Assembly (NCBI RefSeq): GCF_020873875.1
Contig: NZ_JAHWGU010000011.1
Location: 1-64,000, forward strand
DNA from: Actinoplanes sp. DH11
Lineage (GTDB): Bacteria; Actinomycetota; Actinomycetes; Mycobacteriales; Micromonosporaceae
DNA length: 64,000 nt
Reading direction: 5' to 3'
Positions 62,079 through 64,000 of this stretch are shown piece by piece. A program made the position numbers and the translations under genes. The notes beneath the pieces were generated by a model that did not search any database, was not told the DNA's origin, and was given only the letters and a program-made list of their open reading frames with translations. Each line of letters begins with the position of its first letter. Positions within the stretch are counted from its first letter, which is position 1.

Positions 62079-62479
62079 GCGGCGAGAGCCAGCGACTTCC
62101 GGTCTCGACCGACCAGGACGTCGTACGGGTCCGGCAGCTGGTGCGTACGCTCTCGGTCGCGGTGAAGCTCTCGCTGGTGGACCAGACGAAACTGGTCACG
62201 GCGGCGAGTGAGCTGGCACGGAACACGCTTGTCTACGGCGGCGGCGGCGAGGTCGTGGTGGCCCGCGTGCAGAACGAGCGCCGGGCCGGCATCCGCATCG
62301 TCTTCGCCGACCAGGGCCCCGGCATCGCCGACCTGGAGCTGGCGCTGACCGACGGCTACACGACCGGCGGCGGGCTCGGGCTGGGACTCAGTGGCGCACG
62401 TCGCCTGGTCGACGAGTTCGAGATCGACACCGAACCGGGTAAGGGTACGACCATCACCGTTACCAAGTGGTGCCGATGA
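62075..62479 (+). CDS. rsbT: stressosome switch kinase RsbT
   Basis: 134 residues; GTG overlaps the rsbS stop. A GHKL ATPase fold: KLVTAASELARNTLVYGGGG (N-box), VFADQGPGIADLELAL (G1-box), GGGLGLGLSGARRLVDEF (G2 lid). On stress it phosphorylates RsbR and RsbS and is released to activate a downstream partner. Confidence 0.94.
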   Translation: MSGESQRLPVSTDQDVVRVRQLVRTLSVAVKLSLVDQTKLVTAASELARNTLVYGGGGEVVVARVQNERRAGIRIVFADQGPGIADLELALTDGYTTGGGLGLGLSGARRLVDEFEIDTEPGKGTTITVTKWCR

Positions 62480-63507
62480 GCGGAGGCACGGTGGCATCGC
62501 TACCCGAAGGACTTCTCGACGGTGGGGTCTGGTTCCGGGTGGAGGAGGCCGTGACCGCCGCCGCTGTGCGCCGCGCCGCCGAGCGCCTCGCCGCCGACCT
62601 GGGGATGCCGGAGCGCCGGATCGCCGAGCTGTCGATCGTCGCCGCCGAGGCCGCCGGGAACCTGGTGAAACACGCCGACCAGGGCGTCGTCCTGATCCGC
62701 CCGGTGCGCACCCCCGAGCAGGGCGGTGTGGAGATCGTGGCGATCGACAGCGGGCCCGGCATCGCCGACGTCGAGCACGCCATCGGCGACGGGCACTCCA
62801 CCGCGGGCACCCTGGGCATCGGGCTCGGCGCGATCCTGCGCCAGGCCGGCCGCTGGGACCTGCACTCGGTGCCGGGCCGGGGGACCGTGCTGGCCGTGCA
62901 GGTGTGGCCGGAGAAGACGCCCGAGCCGTCCTGGGCCTCCGGGCTGACCCGGCCGCTGGGCGGGGAGACGGTCTGCGGCGACGCGTACGCGGTCCGGCAG
63001 GCGGGTGATCGCCGGCAGGTGCTGGTCTGCGACGGGCTGGGGCACGGCGGTCTCGCGGCCGCCGCTTCGAACGAGGCGGTCCGGGTGTTCCTGAAGGGGC
63101 CGGTCACCGCGCCGGCCGCGACGGTGGAGGTGCTGCACCGGGCTCTGGGGCACACCCGGGGTGCCGCGCTCGCGGTCGCCGAGATGGACGTCGAGGCCGG
63201 CGTGGTCCGGTACGCCGGGCTGGGCAACATCGCCGGGACGGTGCTGCTGCCGGACGGCACCCGGCGCGGCATGATCTCGATGCCCGGCATCGCCGGTCAT
63301 CAGCGCCGGCAGGTCCGCGAGTACGACTATCCGTTCCCGGCCGGCTCGGTGCTGCTGATGCACACCGACGGCGTGGTGGACCGGTGGACCGCGGCCGACT
63401 ACCCGGGCCTGCTGCGGCGTTCGCCCGCGGTGATCGCCGCTACCGTGCTGCGGGACGCCGGCACCCGCCGGGACGACGCCGGAGTGCTGGTGGCCCGGCC
63501 GTCATGA
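62476..63507 (+). CDS. bifunctional GHKL ATPase - PP2C/SpoIIE phosphatase (RsbX/RsbU-like)
   Basis: 343 residues; ATGA overlap with rsbT. Residues about 15-140 are a GHKL kinase module (IAELSIVAAEAAGNLVKHAD, VAIDSGPGIADVEHAI, LGIGLGAILRQAGRWDLHS). Residues 150-343 are a PP2C/SpoIIE phosphatase (GGETVCGDAYAVRQ, VLVCDGLGHGGLAAAASNEA with the metal-binding Asp, RGAALAVAEMD, LMHTDGVVDRW). The pairing of an RsbT-like domain with an RsbX-like phosphatase in one chain suggests a device that both sets and resets stressosome phosphorylation. Confidence 0.9.
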   Translation: MSGGTVASLPEGLLDGGVWFRVEEAVTAAAVRRAAERLAADLGMPERRIAELSIVAAEAAGNLVKHADQGVVLIRPVRTPEQGGVEIVAIDSGPGIADVEHAIGDGHSTAGTLGIGLGAILRQAGRWDLHSVPGRGTVLAVQVWPEKTPEPSWASGLTRPLGGETVCGDAYAVRQAGDRRQVLVCDGLGHGGLAAAASNEAVRVFLKGPVTAPAATVEVLHRALGHTRGAALAVAEMDVEAGVVRYAGLGNIAGTVLLPDGTRRGMISMPGIAGHQRRQVREYDYPFPAGSVLLMHTDGVVDRWTAADYPGLLRRSPAVIAATVLRDAGTRRDDAGVLVARPS

Positions 63508-64000
63508 CCGAGACGCCGCTGATGAGCATGCGCCTGCGTGTCGAACAGGACATCTTCGTGGTGCGGCAGCTCGGGCGGGAAGTGGCCCGTGCCGTCGGCC
63601 TGGAGGCACAGGACCAGACCCGGTTCGCCACGGCTATCAGTGAGGTGGGCCGGGTCCTGCTCGCCGCCGGCCCGGACGCGGAGGTGGCGTTCGCGGTCCG
63701 GCCGTACGGGGTACCTACGCTGCATGTGGTGATGACGCATCCGGCCGTCGGCGAGGCGGCCCGGGTGTCCCGGCAGGTGCAGCAGGTCGGCCGGTTGGTC
63801 GAGACGATGGAGGTCGAGAATGGCGACGACAGCACGGTGGTACGGATGTCCCGGCGCCTCCCGCCGGGCGTACCGGGGCTGACCCCGGCTCGCATGGAGG
63901 AGATCCGTGCCGGACTCGCCCAGCATGTGCCGGGCAGCCCCCTGGACGAGCTGGCGGTGCAGAACCAGCAGCTCATCGCGGCGCTGGACGAGGTACGTGC
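63504..64000 (+). CDS. sensor kinase-like protein of the stressosome operon, partial (3' end outside the window)
   Basis: At least 165 residues are visible; the frame is open at the window edge. ATGA overlap with the preceding gene. The N-terminal 110 residues resemble another RsbT/GHKL-type module (MRLRVEQDIFVVRQLGREVA; TRFATAISEVGRVLLAAGPD), but a glycine-rich lid is not obvious. A helix resembling a coiled-coil or dimerisation segment begins near 148 (LDELAVQNQQLIAALDEV). In related operons this gene encodes a hybrid ATPase-histidine kinase; that is an expectation from family context and cannot be confirmed from the part seen. Confidence 0.72.
   Translation, partial: MTETPLMSMRLRVEQDIFVVRQLGREVARAVGLEAQDQTRFATAISEVGRVLLAAGPDAEVAFAVRPYGVPTLHVVMTHPAVGEAARVSRQVQQVGRLVETMEVENGDDSTVVRMSRRLPPGVPGLTPARMEEIRAGLAQHVPGSPLDELAVQNQQLIAALDEVR

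Overview
The window reads as chromosomal DNA of a high-GC filamentous actinobacterium, most like Actinoplanes or a close relative in Micromonosporaceae. Reasons: near-exclusive G/C third codon positions, GTG and GTGA starts, an actinobacterial 5S rRNA, a perfect actinobacterial SOS box, a stressosome module, an ESX-type (type VII) secretion locus and relics of an actinomycete integrative conjugative element. The genus is inferred from style and gene content, not from an identity search.

Layout. (1) 1-2.9 kb: the end of an rRNA operon (5S plus terminator), a gene-poor stretch holding two copies of a 75-bp palindromic repeat and an 18-bp tandem array, a secreted beta-propeller phytase, and tRNA-Lys. 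(2) 3.0-9.4 kb: an accessory island. It holds a CcbP-like protein, a conserved coiled-coil protein, a primase-helicase fusion of the TOTE-conflict type, an Xre/excisionase-like antitoxin with a frameshifted PIN toxin, and a collapsed conjugative element (decayed integrase joined to a truncated DUF2637 gene). (3) 9.5-10.9 kb: a GAF-ANTAR RNA-binding regulator and a STAS protein.

(4) 11.1-49.6 kb: a large type VII secretion locus. It has WXG100-type substrates, a YbaB-like protein, a roughly 3,090-residue multidomain polymorphic toxin followed by duplicated putative immunity genes and SUKH and SseB-like proteins, then mycosin, EccB, EccD, EccC, EccE, and an EccA-like AAA+ ATPase with a beta-helix N-terminus. 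The mycosin has lost every catalytic residue. A separate small gene of EF-Tu domain-2 type lies in another frame inside the toxin gene, so the toxin is either a chimera or two fused genes. Inside this locus is a three-gene polysaccharide operon (GH26 hydrolase, cellulose-synthase-like GT2, GT-C transferase).

(5) 49.8-55.7 kb: capsule-type genes, namely a GT4-Stealth fusion, an unknown partner and a second Stealth protein. (6) 55.9-60.2 kb: a lipoprotein, a CGNR regulator, three separate tandem-repeat fields, an anti-sigma-like membrane protein, a small gene under a perfect LexA box, and mscL. (7) 60.3-64 kb: a STAS antagonist and a tightly overlapping rsbR-rsbS-rsbT-SpoIIE-kinase stressosome operon that runs off the window.

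How it fits together: the ESX core, its substrates, the toxin with its immunity genes, and two surface-glycan clusters form one envelope and antagonism region. It is bordered by an accessory defence island on the left and stress-signalling genes on the right.
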